Shown here: one piece after another, positions 10,919 to 21,767 of the stretch
Layout: every line of letters begins with the position of its first letter
How positions within the stretch are numbered: the stretch's first letter is position 1
Program-made: the position numbers and the translations under genes
The notes under the pieces: generated by a model
What the model was told of the DNA's origin: nothing
What the model saw: only the letters and a program-made list of their open reading frames with translations
Database searches by the model: none
Assembly (NCBI GenBank): GCA_029263115.1
Contig: JAJCYC010000171.1
Coordinates: forward strand, 1-64,000
Direction: 5' to 3'
DNA from: Pseudonocardia sp.
GTDB lineage: Bacteria; Actinomycetota; Actinomycetes; Mycobacteriales; Pseudonocardiaceae
DNA length: 64,000 bases

Positions 10919-11365
10919 TCAGTCCTCGGGATCCTCGCGCGGGGGCTTGTACGGGTCCGGGTCGCCGGCCGGCTCGGCGCCGGCCGCCAGCCGGGCCACC
11001 TCGGCATCCGCGTCACGTGCCCGCGCCAGCAGCTCGTCGAAGTGTTTCGCGCCGGCCGGCACGGCGTCCGGGACGAACGTCAGCGTGGGGGTGAACCGCA
11101 CCCCGGTCCGCTTGCCGACGATCGAGCGCAGCACGCCGTTGGCGCTGGCCAAGGCCGCCGCCACCCCCTGGGAGTCCGGCTCGGCGTCGACGGAGTCACC
11201 GAGCACCGTGTAGAACACCGTCGCGTCGTGCAGATCGCCGGTGACCTTGGTGGCGGTGATCGTCACCATGGCCAGCCTCGGGTCCTTGACCTGGTGCTCC
11301 AGCGCGTGCGCCACGATCTGGCTGATCCGCTTGGCCAACCGGTTGGCCCTCGCGTGGTCGACCAT
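10919..11365 (-). CDS. rbfA: 30S ribosome-binding factor A
   Basis: [56 protein letters not shown]. Confidence 0.97.
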   Translation of the reverse strand: MVDHARANRLAKRISQIVAHALEHQVKDPRLAMVTITATKVTGDLHDATVFYTVLGDSVDAEPDSQGVAAALASANGVLRSIVGKRTGVRFTPTLTFVPDAVPAGAKHFDELLARARDADAEVARLAAGAEPAGDPDPYKPPREDPED

Positions 11366-11428
11366 CTTCCCACCTCATGTCGTCGTGCTGTTCGCTGTCG
11401 GGTGCCGGACCGCCCGGAGCGGGTCGGC

Positions 11429-11728
11429 TCACTCCTCGTCGTGCGGCCCGACGATCCGTCGGTGGGCCGAGAGCAGCTCCAGTTCGGGCCGCCCCGCCAC
11501 CCACCGCTCGCAGCTGTCCAGCACCTCGGTCACGTGACCCGCATCCGCAGCCACGCAGCTGAGCCCCAGCAGGGCCCTCCGGTGCAGGTCGAGGTGGCCC
11601 GCCTCGGCGACCGCCACCTCGTAGCGACGGCGCAGCTCGGCGAGCACCGGTCGCACGACCGAGCGCTTCTGCTTGAGCGAGCCGACGTCTCCGAGGAGCA
11701 CGTCGAACTCCAGGACCCCTACGTACAT
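11429..11728 (-). CDS. DUF503 family protein
   Basis: MYVGVLEFDVLLGDVGSLKQKRSVVRPVLAELRRRYEVAVAE; between rbfA and infB. Confidence 0.88.
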   Translation of the reverse strand: MYVGVLEFDVLLGDVGSLKQKRSVVRPVLAELRRRYEVAVAEAGHLDLHRRALLGLSCVAADAGHVTEVLDSCERWVAGRPELELLSAHRRIVGPHDEE

Positions 11729-11787
11729 GGTGTACCCGGCCCGTCCGCCGAGCGGCCCGGCGCGGTGTTCCGCGCCGGGCCGCCCCG

Positions 11788-14700
11788 CTAGGCCCTCGGC
11801 TTCTCCCGCATCTCGAACGTCTCGATGATGTCGCCGACCTGCAGGTCGTTGTACGACCCCAGGGTAAGACCACACTCGAAGCCCTCACGGACCTCGACCG
11901 CGTCGTCCTTGAACCGACGCAGCGAGCTGACCGGCTGGTTCTCCTGGACGACCACGCTGTCCCGGATCAGCCGGGCGCGAGCGTTGCGCCGGATCTCACC
12001 GGAGAGCACCATGCAGCCCGCGATCGTGCCGACCTTCGAGGACCGGAAGACCTCGCGGATCTCCGCCCGACCGAGTTCGACCTCCTCGAACTCCGGCTTG
12101 AGCATGCCCTTGAGCGCTGCCTCGATCTCCTCGATCGCCCGGTAGATCACCGAGTAGTAGCGGATCTCCACACCCTCGCGGTTGGCCAGCTCGCCGGCCT
12201 TGCCCTCGGCCCGGACGTTGAAGCCCAGCACGATGGTGTTGTCCGCGATGGCCAGGTTGATGTCGCTCTCGGTGATGCCACCGACGCCGCGGTGGGTGAC
12301 CCGCAGCTCGACGTCGTCGCCCACCTCGATCTTCATCAGGGCGTCCTCGAGAGCCTCGACGGTACCCGAGTTGTCACCCTTGATGATTAGGTTGAGGGTG
12401 TCGGTCTCCTTCAGCGCGGCGTCCAGGTCCTCCAGGCTGACCCGCTTGCGACGCGACGCCAGCTCGGCGTTGCGGTCCCGGGCCCGGCGCCGGTCGGCGA
12501 TCTGCCGGGCCACCCGGTCCTCGTCGACCACCAGGAAGGTGTCGCCGGCGCCGGGCACCGAGGTGAACCCGATGACCTGAACAGGCTGGGACGGCAGTGC
12601 CTCGATGACGTCGTCACCGTGCTCGTCGAGCATCCGCCGGACCCGGCCGGACGCGTCGCCGGCCACCACGGAGTCGCCCACCCGCAGCGTGCCGCGCTGC
12701 ACCAGCACCGTGGCCACCGGACCGCGACCGCGGTCCAGGTGCGCCTCGATCGCCACGCCCTGGGCCTCCATGTCGGGGTTGGCCCGCAGGTCGAGCGCGG
12801 CGTCCGCGGTGAGCAGGACCGCCTCGAGCAGCGCCTCGATGTTCTGGTTCTCCCGGGCGGAGACGTCGACGAACATCGTGTCGCCGCCGTACTCCTCGGC
12901 AACCAGCCCGTACTCCGTCAGCTGCTGGCGGATCTTGGCCGGGTTGGCCCCTTCCTTGTCGATCTTGTTCACCGAGTCCACGATCGGCACCACGGCCGCC
13001 TGGGCGTGGTTGATCGCCTCCACCGTCTGCGGCATCACACCGTCGTCGGCGGCCACCACGATCACCGCGATGTCGGTCGACTTCGCACCGCGGGCACGCA
13101 TGGCGGTGAACGCCTCGTGGCCCGGGGTGTCGATGAAGGTGATCAGCCGCTCGAAGCCCTCGAGCTCGGTGAGCACCTGGTAGGCGCCGATGTGCTGGGT
13201 GATGCCCCCGGCCTCGCCCGCCATCACGTTGGCCTTCCGGATGGTGTCCAGCAGGCGCGTCTTACCGTGGTCGACGTGACCCATCACGGTCACCACCGGC
13301 GGCCGGATCACCAGGTCCTCCTCGCCGCCGGCGTCCTCACCGTAGGAGATCGAGAAGCTGTCCAGCAGCTCCCGGTCCTCCTCCTCCGGGGAGACCACCT
13401 GGACGTGGTAGTTCATCTCGCCGCCGAGCAGCTCGAGGATCTCGTCCGAGACCGACTGGGTCGAGGTGACCATCTCACCGAGGTGGAACAACACCTGGAC
13501 CAGCGACGCCGGATTCGCGTTGATCTTGTCCGCGAAGTCGGTCAGCGAGGCCCCCCGGGCCAGCCGGATCGTCTCACCCTTGCCTTTGGGCAGCCGCACA
13601 CCGCCAACGGACGGCGCCTGCATGGCCTCGTACTCCTGGCGCTTCGCGCGCTTCGACTTCCGGCCCTTGCGCGCCGGACCGCCGGGACGACCGAAGGCAC
13701 CGGCGGCGCCTCCGCGACCGCGGTTACCGCCGCCACCGGGACGACCACCGCCACCACCGGGACCACCGCGGAACCCGCCGCCGGCCGGCGCACCCGCGCC
13801 ACCACCGGGACCGCCGGGCCCACCACCGGGACCGCCGCGGAATCCGCCGCCGCCACCACCGCCGGGACGACCCGCGCCGCCACCGCCGGGACGACCCGCG
13901 CCGCCACCGGCGGGAGCGCCGCGACCCGCGCCCGGCCCTCCACGCCCGGCGCCGGGACCGCCACGACCACCACCGGCCGGCCGACCGGGCATCATCCCCG
14001 GGTTGGGCCGGGGCGGCATCATGCCCGGGTTGGGCCGAGGTCCACCCGCACCCGCGGTTCCGCCGGGGCGGGGAGCGCCGGCCGGACGGCTGGGCGCGCC
14101 ACCGGAGCCACCCGGACGGGGCGGCGGCTGCTGGCTCGGGCCCGGGCCGGGCGGGCCGGGGCGAGCTGTGGGTCGATTCGGCGGCGCTCCGGAGCCGACG
14201 CCGAACGGGTTGTTGCCCACCCGCGGCGTGCGCGGACCGGGTTTGGGAGCCTGCCGGCGCGGCGGCACCACGGCCGGGGCCTCGGCGCTCGCCGCGGCCG
14301 GCTGCTCAGCAGCCGGGCGGGCCGGCTCGGCGGGGCGCTCCGACGGCTCGGGCGCGGGACGGCTCGACGCCTCCCGCACGGTGGGCTCGGCCGGGCGGGC
14401 GGGCGCATCGGGTGCCGGCGGGCGCGCCGCCGGAGCCGGGGGGCCGGGACGGGCCGGCGCCGGACCCGGGCGCGGCGAGGCCGGGCGCGGACGGACGGTG
14501 GGTGCGGCCGTCGAAGGAGCAGCCGGGGCCGGGCGGGCGACCGGGGCCGGGCGCGGGGCGCCGGACTCGGCCGGCGTTGTCGGCACCGGTGCGCTGGGAG
14601 CCGGCGGTGCCGCAGCGGCCGGGGCCGCGTCGCTCGGCGTTGGACCCGGACGACGGCCACGCGAGGTCGGCCGGGAGTCGCCGTTGGCGCCGGCGGCCAT

Positions 14701-14850
14701 CGACTCGCGGAGCTTGCGGGCGACCGGAGCCTCGACCGTCGACGACGGGGACTTCACGTACTCGCCCATGTCCTGGAGCTTGTTGAGTACCTGCTTGCTG
14801 GTGACACCGAGCTCTTTCGCGAGCTCGTGCACCCGGGCCTTGCCTGCCAC
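11788..14850 (-). CDS. infB: Translation initiation factor IF-2
   Basis: 1020 aa; [23 protein letters not shown]-terminus, G domain [28 protein letters not shown]. Confidence 0.98.
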   Translation of the reverse strand: MAGKARVHELAKELGVTSKQVLNKLQDMGEYVKSPSSTVEAPVARKLRESMAAGANGDSRPTSRGRRPGPTPSDAAPAAAAPPAPSAPVPTTPAESGAPRPAPVARPAPAAPSTAAPTVRPRPASPRPGPAPARPGPPAPAARPPAPDAPARPAEPTVREASSRPAPEPSERPAEPARPAAEQPAAASAEAPAVVPPRRQAPKPGPRTPRVGNNPFGVGSGAPPNRPTARPGPPGPGPSQQPPPRPGGSGGAPSRPAGAPRPGGTAGAGGPRPNPGMMPPRPNPGMMPGRPAGGGRGGPGAGRGGPGAGRGAPAGGGAGRPGGGGAGRPGGGGGGGFRGGPGGGPGGPGGGAGAPAGGGFRGGPGGGGGRPGGGGNRGRGGAAGAFGRPGGPARKGRKSKRAKRQEYEAMQAPSVGGVRLPKGKGETIRLARGASLTDFADKINANPASLVQVLFHLGEMVTSTQSVSDEILELLGGEMNYHVQVVSPEEEDRELLDSFSISYGEDAGGEEDLVIRPPVVTVMGHVDHGKTRLLDTIRKANVMAGEAGGITQHIGAYQVLTELEGFERLITFIDTPGHEAFTAMRARGAKSTDIAVIVVAADDGVMPQTVEAINHAQAAVVPIVDSVNKIDKEGANPAKIRQQLTEYGLVAEEYGGDTMFVDVSARENQNIEALLEAVLLTADAALDLRANPDMEAQGVAIEAHLDRGRGPVATVLVQRGTLRVGDSVVAGDASGRVRRMLDEHGDDVIEALPSQPVQVIGFTSVPGAGDTFLVVDEDRVARQIADRRRARDRNAELASRRKRVSLEDLDAALKETDTLNLIIKGDNSGTVEALEDALMKIEVGDDVELRVTHRGVGGITESDINLAIADNTIVLGFNVRAEGKAGELANREGVEIRYYSVIYRAIEEIEAALKGMLKPEFEEVELGRAEIREVFRSSKVGTIAGCMVLSGEIRRNARARLIRDSVVVQENQPVSSLRRFKDDAVEVREGFECGLTLGSYNDLQVGDIIETFEMREKPRA
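13690..14070 (-). repeat. Low-complexity Gly/Pro/Arg-rich repeat tract within infB
   Basis: [30 protein letters not shown]...; tandem [20 protein letters not shown]. Confidence 0.85.
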
Positions 14851-14942
14851 TGATCTCCTCTAGCTAGGAGGTCGGCGGCATGTTCCGCTCGACCTCGAAC
14901 CTACTGTCGCAACACGTTCATGGTGCGATCTTCACAGCTGGC

Positions 14943-15242
14943 TCATGACGGGTCGACCTGACTCTCGTGATCCAGGTGCGAGACGGTCTCGCACTTCGTG
15001 GTGGGCCGAAGGTGCAACCGGAGCTCCTCGACGTCGAGCGGACCGGGGACGCGCAGCGCCCTCGGAAACGCTCCCCGCCGCTGGGCACGGCTGAGGCAAT
15101 CCGGATCGGGGTGCAACCAGGCACCTCGACCGGGTAGCCGCCGGCGCGGATCCGGAGTGAGAACCCCGCGAACCACGACGACACGCAACAACCCGGTGGC
15201 CGTGGCCCGTGATCGGCACCCGACGCAGGTACGCAACGGCAC
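14943..15242 (-). CDS. rnpM: YlxR family (DUF448) RNA-binding protein
   Basis: MPLRTCVGCRSRATATGLLRVV; between nusA and infB. Confidence 0.88.
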   Translation of the reverse strand: MPLRTCVGCRSRATATGLLRVVVVRGVLTPDPRRRLPGRGAWLHPDPDCLSRAQRRGAFPRALRVPGPLDVEELRLHLRPTTKCETVSHLDHESQVDPS

Positions 15243-15369
15243 CGAGGAACTCGGCAGTGGCGCAGCGGCGGGCGCTGGATCGCGGATCTCAGCCTCCGGG
15301 GAGTGTAGCGCGTCTGGTTGAGGTGCACCCGTTGCGGTCCGGGCCGCGAACGACGCCGGGCCGATCCGC

Positions 15370-16389
15370 CTACTCCACGGCGGTCGGAGCGGCCGGCTCG
15401 TCGCGGATGGGTCGAGGGTCGACGTCGCTGCGGATGTCGATCCGCCAGCCGGTGAGCCGTGCGGCCAACCGGGCGTTCTGTCCCTCCTTGCCGATGGCCA
15501 GGGAAAGCTGGAAGTCCGGCACCACCACCCGCGCGGCCTTGGCCCTGGCGTCGAGCACGGTCACTGACACCACCTTGGCCGGCGACAGGGCATGCCCGAC
15601 GAACTCGGCGGGGTCCTCCGACCAGTCGATGATGTCGATCTTCTCGCCGGCGAGCTCGCTCATCACGTTGCGCACCCGCTGGCCCATCGGCCCGATGCAC
15701 GCGCCCTTGGCGTTGACCGACGGGACCATGGCCCGCACCGCGATCTTGGACCGATGACCGGCCTCCCGCGCCACGGCGCAGATCTCCACCGAGCCGTCCA
15801 CCAGCTCCGGCACCTCGAAGGCGAACAGCCGCCGGACCAGGTTGGGGTGCGTCCGGGACAGCGTGATCTGGGTACCGCGCCCGCCGCGGGACACCCCGAC
15901 CACGTAGCAGCGGATCCGCTCGCCGTGCTCGTAGCGCTCCCCCGGCACCTGCTCCGCGGACGGGATGACGCCCTCGGTACCGCCGAGCTGCACCACCACC
16001 ACTCCCCGCGCGTTGGCCCGCACGTCACGCTGGACCACACCGGCGACGATCTCGCCCTCCTTGGCGGAGAACTCGCCGTAGGTGCGCTCGTGCTCGGCGT
16101 CGCGCAGCCGCTGCACGATGACCTGGCGGGCGGTGGTCGCCGCGATCCGGCCGAACCCCTCGGGGGTGTCGTCCCACTCGCGCACCAGCTGACCGTCGGC
16201 GGCGAGCTCCTGGGCGAGCACGCGGACCAGACCGGTCTTGCGGTCGATGTCGATCCGGGCATGCGACTCGTGCCCGTCAGTGTGCCGGTAGGCGGTCAAC
16301 AACGCGGTCTCGATCGCCTCGATGACCGTCTCGAACGGGATGTCCTTGTCACGCTCGATCGCCCGCAAGGCGGCGATGTCGACGTTCAC
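15370..16389 (-). CDS. nusA: Transcription termination/antitermination factor NusA
   Basis: [34 protein letters not shown] ... KH/S1 domains ([18 protein letters not shown]). Confidence 0.98.
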   Translation of the reverse strand: MNVDIAALRAIERDKDIPFETVIEAIETALLTAYRHTDGHESHARIDIDRKTGLVRVLAQELAADGQLVREWDDTPEGFGRIAATTARQVIVQRLRDAEHERTYGEFSAKEGEIVAGVVQRDVRANARGVVVVQLGGTEGVIPSAEQVPGERYEHGERIRCYVVGVSRGGRGTQITLSRTHPNLVRRLFAFEVPELVDGSVEICAVAREAGHRSKIAVRAMVPSVNAKGACIGPMGQRVRNVMSELAGEKIDIIDWSEDPAEFVGHALSPAKVVSVTVLDARAKAARVVVPDFQLSLAIGKEGQNARLAARLTGWRIDIRSDVDPRPIRDEPAAPTAVE

Positions 16390-16958
16390 CTCTGCTCCTT
16401 CGCGCTGGTCTCAGCTGGGTTCCCGGTCGGGTGGTGCCCGTCCCCCGGGGAGTCCGGGCGGGCGGACAGCGCCCGCAACTCGTCCGCCGGCGGCTGGCGG
16501 AACTCCACCCGCACCACGGCGCGCTCCACCTCTGCGTAGCGCACCTCCCGCACGACTCCGTCCACCAGCACCTGGACCGAGGCCTCACCGGCCTGCCCGA
16601 CCCGGCCGATGAGCACCCCGCGGTCGCCGAGGGTGATCTCCACCGAGCGCAGATGCGCCCGCCGCCAGTGCCTGGGCTGGCTGAGCGGCCGGTCGACCCC
16701 GGGCGAGGTGACCTCGAGCGTGTAAGGGCCGCCGAGCACCGCGTCCTGCTCGTCGAGCTCCGCGGCGACCCGGCGGCTCAGCGAGGCGATGTCGTCCAGG
16801 TCCACGCCGTCGTCCGCGTCCACCACCACCCGTACCAGCGCGCGGCGCCCGGCCTGGCGGATCTCGATCTCTTCCAGGTCGAACCCGATCGAGCTCACCG
16901 CGCGCTCCACCGTCGGACGCAGGCTGACGCTCAGCTGCTCCGGCTGGTGACGGGGCAT
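16386..16958 (-). CDS. rimP: Ribosome maturation factor RimP
   Basis: [42 protein letters not shown] ... [14 protein letters not shown]. Confidence 0.97.
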   Translation of the reverse strand: MPRHQPEQLSVSLRPTVERAVSSIGFDLEEIEIRQAGRRALVRVVVDADDGVDLDDIASLSRRVAAELDEQDAVLGGPYTLEVTSPGVDRPLSQPRHWRRAHLRSVEITLGDRGVLIGRVGQAGEASVQVLVDGVVREVRYAEVERAVVRVEFRQPPADELRALSARPDSPGDGHHPTGNPAETSAKEQR

Positions 16959-17196
16959 ACGGGGCTCCTCGGCTCGGTGCACGTCGTAGCGGTAGGTGAC
17001 GACGGCGGTAGGTGATGGTGGCGCGGGCGTGCCCGCAGTCGGGCACACTGCGGCAGGTAGTCCGTACGGGCCGCCCAGCGTATCGCGCCGGGCGAGCGCT
17101 CCGGTGCCCGCTCACTCCCAGGTGTGGCGCGTCGCCGGAACGCCACGATCCGGCCGTGCGTCCGGGCTCGCGGACCGGCCTGGCAGGATCGCCGCC

Positions 17197-17691
17197 GTGC
17201 ACAACGTCCGGCCCGCCCCTCGGCTGTCCCGCCGCCCGGTGCTGCTCGGGATGACCGCCGCCCTCGCCGCCCCGCTGCTCGCCGGCTGCGCGGACGGACC
17301 ACCCGATCCACTGGTGGCGCTGGTGGTCCAGGCCCGGCAGGACGCCGGCCTGGCCGACGCGGCGGCGGCCGCACTGCGCACCGGCACCGCGCCGGACGGG
17401 CCTGCGGCCGAACTGGTGGCCGGGATCGCCGCCGCCCGCACGGCGCACGCCGACGCGCTGGCCGCCGCGCTCGGCGACGACGCACCCGAGCAGCCGCCGC
17501 CGGGGTCGGCTCCACCCGGGTCCGCGCCGCCCACTGTCACAGCGGCCGGCGCGGTGGCCGCGGTGCGCGACGCGCTGGACCGGGCGAACCGGACCGCTGC
17601 CGCGGCCGTACCCGGCCTGCCCCGGCGGCGGGCCGCGCTGGTGGGTTCGGTGGCCGCGTGCTGCGCGGGCTACCGCTCGGTGCTGGCATGA
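17197..17691 (+). CDS. Putative lipoprotein, helical, paired with DUF4439 protein
   Basis: GTG start; RLSRRPVLLGMTAALAAPLLAGCADG (RR motif plus lipobox LAGC); ends overlapping next ATG (ATGA). Confidence 0.7.
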   Translation: MHNVRPAPRLSRRPVLLGMTAALAAPLLAGCADGPPDPLVALVVQARQDAGLADAAAAALRTGTAPDGPAAELVAGIAAARTAHADALAAALGDDAPEQPPPGSAPPGSAPPTVTAAGAVAAVRDALDRANRTAAAAVPGLPRRRAALVGSVAACCAGYRSVLA

Positions 17692-18161
17692 GCCGCGCGC
17701 CGGGCCCACCGACCCCCGACCTGGTCACCGATGCCGACACGGCCGCCGCACTGCAGACCGCGCTGGGTGCCGAACACGCCGCCGTGTGGTGCTACGGCCT
17801 GGCCACCGCCTTCCTGGCGGCGGCGCTCGACCAGCGTGCCCGGGCGGACGCCACCACGCACCGCGTGCGCCGGGACGCCACCATCCGCTCACTCGCCGGG
17901 GCCGACCGGCGACCGGTTACCGCGGAGCCGGCCTACGCCACTCCGGCACCGGTGGTCGACCAGGCCACGGCCGTGGCGCTGCTGGCCGCGGTCGAGGCGG
18001 ACACCGCGGCGGCCTGGCGGTCGGTGCTGGAGCGCTGTGACGACCCCGGCCTGCGGCTCGTCGCGCTGGATGCATTGACCGACGCCGCCGTCCGGGGTGC
18101 CCGCTGGGCCGGGCAGGCCGGCACCCGCCCGCCGGTGCCACCGTTCCCCGGCGCGGCCTGA
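17688..18161 (+). CDS. Ferritin-like DUF4439 domain protein
   Basis: LQTALGAEHAAVWCYGLATAFL ... ATTHRVRRDATI; divergent from rimP as in many actinobacteria. Confidence 0.75.
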   Translation: MSRAPGPPTPDLVTDADTAAALQTALGAEHAAVWCYGLATAFLAAALDQRARADATTHRVRRDATIRSLAGADRRPVTAEPAYATPAPVVDQATAVALLAAVEADTAAAWRSVLERCDDPGLRLVALDALTDAAVRGARWAGQAGTRPPVPPFPGAA

Positions 18162-18195
18162 CCACCGGCGCAGGATTGCGTACCCGGAGCCGCAG

Positions 18196-18377
18196 TCAGC
18201 CCACCTGCGCATCCAGCGCCCGGTCGACGTCGGCCTCGGTGTTGTACAGGTGGAACGCCAGCCGCACCGCGCCGGCACGGACGCTGCTGGTCACCCCGGC
18301 CGCCGCCAGCAGTCCGGCCGCGCCCGGACGGGTCGACGCGAAGGCCGTGCGCACGTCCACGACGGTAACGTCCCGGG
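18196..18377 (-). pseudogene. Aminotransferase class V (cysteine desulfurase-like) C-terminal remnant
   Basis: VVDVRTAFASTRPGAAGLLAAAGVTSSVRAGAVRLAFHLYNTEADVDRALDAQVG* resembles a class V aminotransferase C-terminus; rest absent, abuts the YjbQ gene on the other strand. Confidence 0.6.
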
Positions 18378-18379
18378 TC

Positions 18380-18790
18380 GTGCACAGCGAGGAGATAGAG
18401 ATCCGCACCGGCCGGTCGGAGGCGGTGGTCGACCTGACCGAGCAGGTCGGTGACTTCCTGCGCCCGCACGCCGGGCAGGACGGCCTGCTGCACGCCTGGG
18501 TGCCGCACGCCACTGCGGGCCTGGTGGTGATGGAGACCGGGGCCGGCAGCGACCACGACCTGCTGGCCGCGCTGCGCGACCTGCTGCCCGCCGACGACCG
18601 GTGGAACCACCGGCACGGCAGCACCGGTCACGGCCGCGACCACGTGCTGCCGGCGCTGCTGGCTCCGTCGATGAGCGTGCCGGTGCTCGGCGGGCGACCG
18701 GCGTGGGGCACCTGGCAGTCGCTGTGCCTGGTCGACACCAACGGGGACAACCCGACCCGCCGACTGCGCCTGTCGTTCCTGCCGGGCTGA
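18380..18790 (+). CDS. YjbQ / UPF0047 family protein
   Basis: LLHAWVPHATAGLVVMETGAGSDHDLLAALRDLLPADDRWNHRHGSTGHGRDHVLPALLAPSMSVPVLGG. Confidence 0.88.
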   Translation: MHSEEIEIRTGRSEAVVDLTEQVGDFLRPHAGQDGLLHAWVPHATAGLVVMETGAGSDHDLLAALRDLLPADDRWNHRHGSTGHGRDHVLPALLAPSMSVPVLGGRPAWGTWQSLCLVDTNGDNPTRRLRLSFLPG

Positions 18791-18859
18791 CCGAGGAGCC
18801 CGCTGCGGGATTCTCCGAAGCGCCCTATCGTGGCGGCCCCGACGGATACCGTGCCGTCC

Positions 18860-19852
18860 ATGCCCACGCGCGTCGACACCGACCACGAGTCCGGTCACCA
18901 CGGCATCGATCCGTTCGGCCCGTCCGACGCACCGGAGGCCGCGCCGCACCGCCCGGCAACGCTCCCGGGCCCGGGCCCGAGCCCGTGGGCGAACGACCAG
19001 TCGCAGGGTCCCGTGGCGGGCGTCCACCCGGATCCGAGGGCCGACCACGACCCGGCCACCTACGAACGCGCGGCCACCCGGCCGAGGGCCTTCCGATCGA
19101 GGATCACCCGGTCGAAGACCCCGCGACCGACCACCCCGCGCCCGGCCACCGGCCCGACGCCGGCACCGACCGCCACCGTCGCGCGGGCCGTACCTGCGGG
19201 ACGCTGGACCGCGGTCGCCGCGATGCTGGGGCTGCTGGCGGTCTGCGGGGTGGCCGCACTGGCATACGTGCTCTCCGAGGGATCCTCGGCCGACGCCGCC
19301 CGGGGCGAGGCGCTGGCCTACCGGGTGCCGGCCGGCTGGGCCCGCACGCCGGGCGCACCGGGCAGCAGCGCGGGCGGGGTCATCCTCGACGCGGTAGCCA
19401 CCGTGGGTGCGTACTCCTGCCAGGGGGCACGACACTCCCGGGCCACCGTCGGGCGCACCTTCGCCGTGCGCGGCGACGGCAGCCCTTCCCGGCCGGAGGA
19501 GGCGGTGCGGGACTTCGGCGCGATGTTCGCGGTGAGCTTCTACGGTGCGGCCGCCACCGTCGCGACCGGCTCTCCGGCCCGGGTCGACGTCGGCGGGGTG
19601 ACCGGGTTCCGTTCCGACCTGACAGTCACCCCGCTCGCCGGGACCGGGGCCTGCCCCAGTCCCACCGGCGCCATCACCGTGGTCGCGGTGCCCACCGAAC
19701 GGCGCGGACCCACCGGGTCCGGTGGTGTGCTGCTGGTCGTGCTGCAGCGGGACACCGCAGGCGGCCCGGCCGGGTCGGCCCTGGTCGGCGACGCCGCGGC
19801 GGCCGAGGTCCTGGACAACCTGCGGGTGGTACGCCCACCTGCCGGACCCTGA
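18860..19852 (+). CDS. Single-TM hypothetical protein with Pro/Arg-rich N-terminus and extracytoplasmic domain
   Basis: TM segment AAMLGLLAVCGVAALAYVLS preceded by disordered region; start chosen at MPTRVDTDHES. Confidence 0.6.
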   Translation: MPTRVDTDHESGHHGIDPFGPSDAPEAAPHRPATLPGPGPSPWANDQSQGPVAGVHPDPRADHDPATYERAATRPRAFRSRITRSKTPRPTTPRPATGPTPAPTATVARAVPAGRWTAVAAMLGLLAVCGVAALAYVLSEGSSADAARGEALAYRVPAGWARTPGAPGSSAGGVILDAVATVGAYSCQGARHSRATVGRTFAVRGDGSPSRPEEAVRDFGAMFAVSFYGAAATVATGSPARVDVGGVTGFRSDLTVTPLAGTGACPSPTGAITVVAVPTERRGPTGSGGVLLVVLQRDTAGGPAGSALVGDAAAAEVLDNLRVVRPPAGP

Positions 19853-19867
19853 TCGTGCCCGCCGGGA

Positions 19868-21616
19868 TCAGCCCGCGTCGCGCAGCGCCGCCAGTCGCCC
19901 GACCGCCTCGCCGCGCGGCACCTCGGTCCGCTCCCCGGTGCGGCGGTCCTTGAACTCCACCACCCCCGACGCCAGGCCGCGCCCGGCGACCACGATCGTC
20001 GGCACCCCGATCAACTCGGCGTCCGCGAACTTCACTCCTGGACGGGCGTCCCGGTCGTCGAACAGCACGCTCAACCCGGCCGCGACGCACTCGGCCGCCA
20101 GGGCCTCGGCGCCGTCCCGGATCTCCGCGGCGTTGCCGGCGACCACCAGGTGCACGTCGGCCGGCGCGACCAGGCGGGGCCAGATCAGGCCGTCGGAGTC
20201 GTGGCTCTGCTCGGCGATGACCGCCACCAGCCGGGACACCCCGACGCCGTAGGAGCCCATGGTGATCCGCACCGGCTTCGAGTCCGGGCCGAGCGCGTCG
20301 AGCCCGAAGGCGTCGGCGAACTTGCGGCCGAGCTGGAAGATGTGCCCGATCTCGATGCCCCGCGCTGCCTCCAGCGGCCCGGAGCCGTCCGGCGCCGGGT
20401 CGCCGGGGCGGACCTCGGCGGCCTCGATGGTGCCGTCCGGGGTGAAGTCCCGTCCGCACACCAGGTCGACGACGTGGTGGTCGATCTTGTCCGCGCCGGT
20501 CACCCATGCGGTGCCGGTCACCACCCGGGGGTCGACGAGGTAGCGCACGCCGTTCGCGGCCAGCGCGGCCGGCCCGATGTAGCCCTTGACCAGGAACGGG
20601 GCCCGGGCGAAGTCCGCCTCGTCGAGCAGCGCCACCTCGGCCGGGTGCACGGCGGCCTCGATGCGCTTGAGGTCGACCTCCCGGTCGCCAGGCAGGCCCA
20701 CCCCGAGCAGCGACCACTCCGGGGCGCCGGGGGCGCGGGTCTTGAGCAGCACGTTCTTCAGCGTGTCGGCGGCGGTGAACTCGCGGCCCAGCCCGACCGC
20801 GTTGAGGAACGTGACCAGGGACTCGATCGTCGGGGTGTCCGGGGTGTGGTGCGCCTGCGCCTCGGGCAGACCCTCGACGGACCGCGCGGGCGGCGCCGGG
20901 GTGGTCACCGCCTCGACATTCGCCGCGTAGCCGCCGGGACTGCGCACGTAGGTGTCCTCGCCGGTCTCGGTGATCGCGAGGAACTCCTCGGAGGCCGACC
21001 CGCCCATCGCGCCGGAGACCGCCGACACGATGACGTACTCCAGCCCGAGCCGGTCGAAGATCGTCGCGTAGGCCTCGCGGTGCAGCCGGTAGGACTCGGC
21101 CAGACCCTCGTCGGCCAGGTCGAACGAGTAGGAGTCCTTCATCAGGAATTCTCGGCCGCGCAGGATGCCCGCGCGGGGCCGGGCCTCGTCCCGGTACTTG
21201 TTCTGCACCTGGTAGAGCATCACCGGGTAGTCCTTGTAGGAGCTGTACTCGCCCTTCACCGCCAGGGTGAACAGCTCCTCGTGGGTGGGACCGAGCAGGT
21301 AGTCCCCACCCTTGCGGTCCTTGAGCCGGAAGATGGTCGGCCCGTACTCGGTCCAGCGGCCGGTGGCCTCGTACGGCTCGCGCGGCAGCAACGCCGGGAA
21401 CTGGATCTCCTGGGCGCCGATGGCGTCCATCTCCTCGCGGACCACCCGCTCGACGTTGCGCAGCACCCGCAGACCGAGCGGCAGCCACGAGTAGATGCCG
21501 GGGGCGACCCGACGGACGTAGCCCGCGCGGACCAGCAGCCGGTGGCTGGGCACCTCGGCGTCGGCCGGATCGTCGCGCAGGGTACGCAGGAACAGCGAGG
21601 ACATCCTGGTGAGCAC
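19868..21616 (-). CDS. proS: Prolyl-tRNA synthetase
   Basis: [48 protein letters not shown] ... class II motifs. Confidence 0.97.
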   Translation of the reverse strand: MLTRMSSLFLRTLRDDPADAEVPSHRLLVRAGYVRRVAPGIYSWLPLGLRVLRNVERVVREEMDAIGAQEIQFPALLPREPYEATGRWTEYGPTIFRLKDRKGGDYLLGPTHEELFTLAVKGEYSSYKDYPVMLYQVQNKYRDEARPRAGILRGREFLMKDSYSFDLADEGLAESYRLHREAYATIFDRLGLEYVIVSAVSGAMGGSASEEFLAITETGEDTYVRSPGGYAANVEAVTTPAPPARSVEGLPEAQAHHTPDTPTIESLVTFLNAVGLGREFTAADTLKNVLLKTRAPGAPEWSLLGVGLPGDREVDLKRIEAAVHPAEVALLDEADFARAPFLVKGYIGPAALAANGVRYLVDPRVVTGTAWVTGADKIDHHVVDLVCGRDFTPDGTIEAAEVRPGDPAPDGSGPLEAARGIEIGHIFQLGRKFADAFGLDALGPDSKPVRITMGSYGVGVSRLVAVIAEQSHDSDGLIWPRLVAPADVHLVVAGNAAEIRDGAEALAAECVAAGLSVLFDDRDARPGVKFADAELIGVPTIVVAGRGLASGVVEFKDRRTGERTEVPRGEAVGRLAALRDAG

Positions 21617-21767
21617 GAACGGAGCGTAGCGAGCACGGGTTCTGTCGGTCGCGCCGGTTACGGTCGCCGCCATGTGACTGTCCATGGGAATGGTGACGTT
21701 CGACTGCGCGGACCCGTCCCGGCTCGCGGCGTTCTGGGCCGCCGGGCGGTTCGTCTAACCTTCGGCC

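Noticed and set aside
13690-14070. Possible CRISPR-like or minisatellite array
   Set aside because: Repeats are in-frame codon repeats of a Gly/Pro-rich protein region with no spacer structure
12619-14853. 744-aa plus-strand ORF antisense to infB
   Set aside because: Low-complexity mirror of the infB Gly/Pro tract; no independent coding signature
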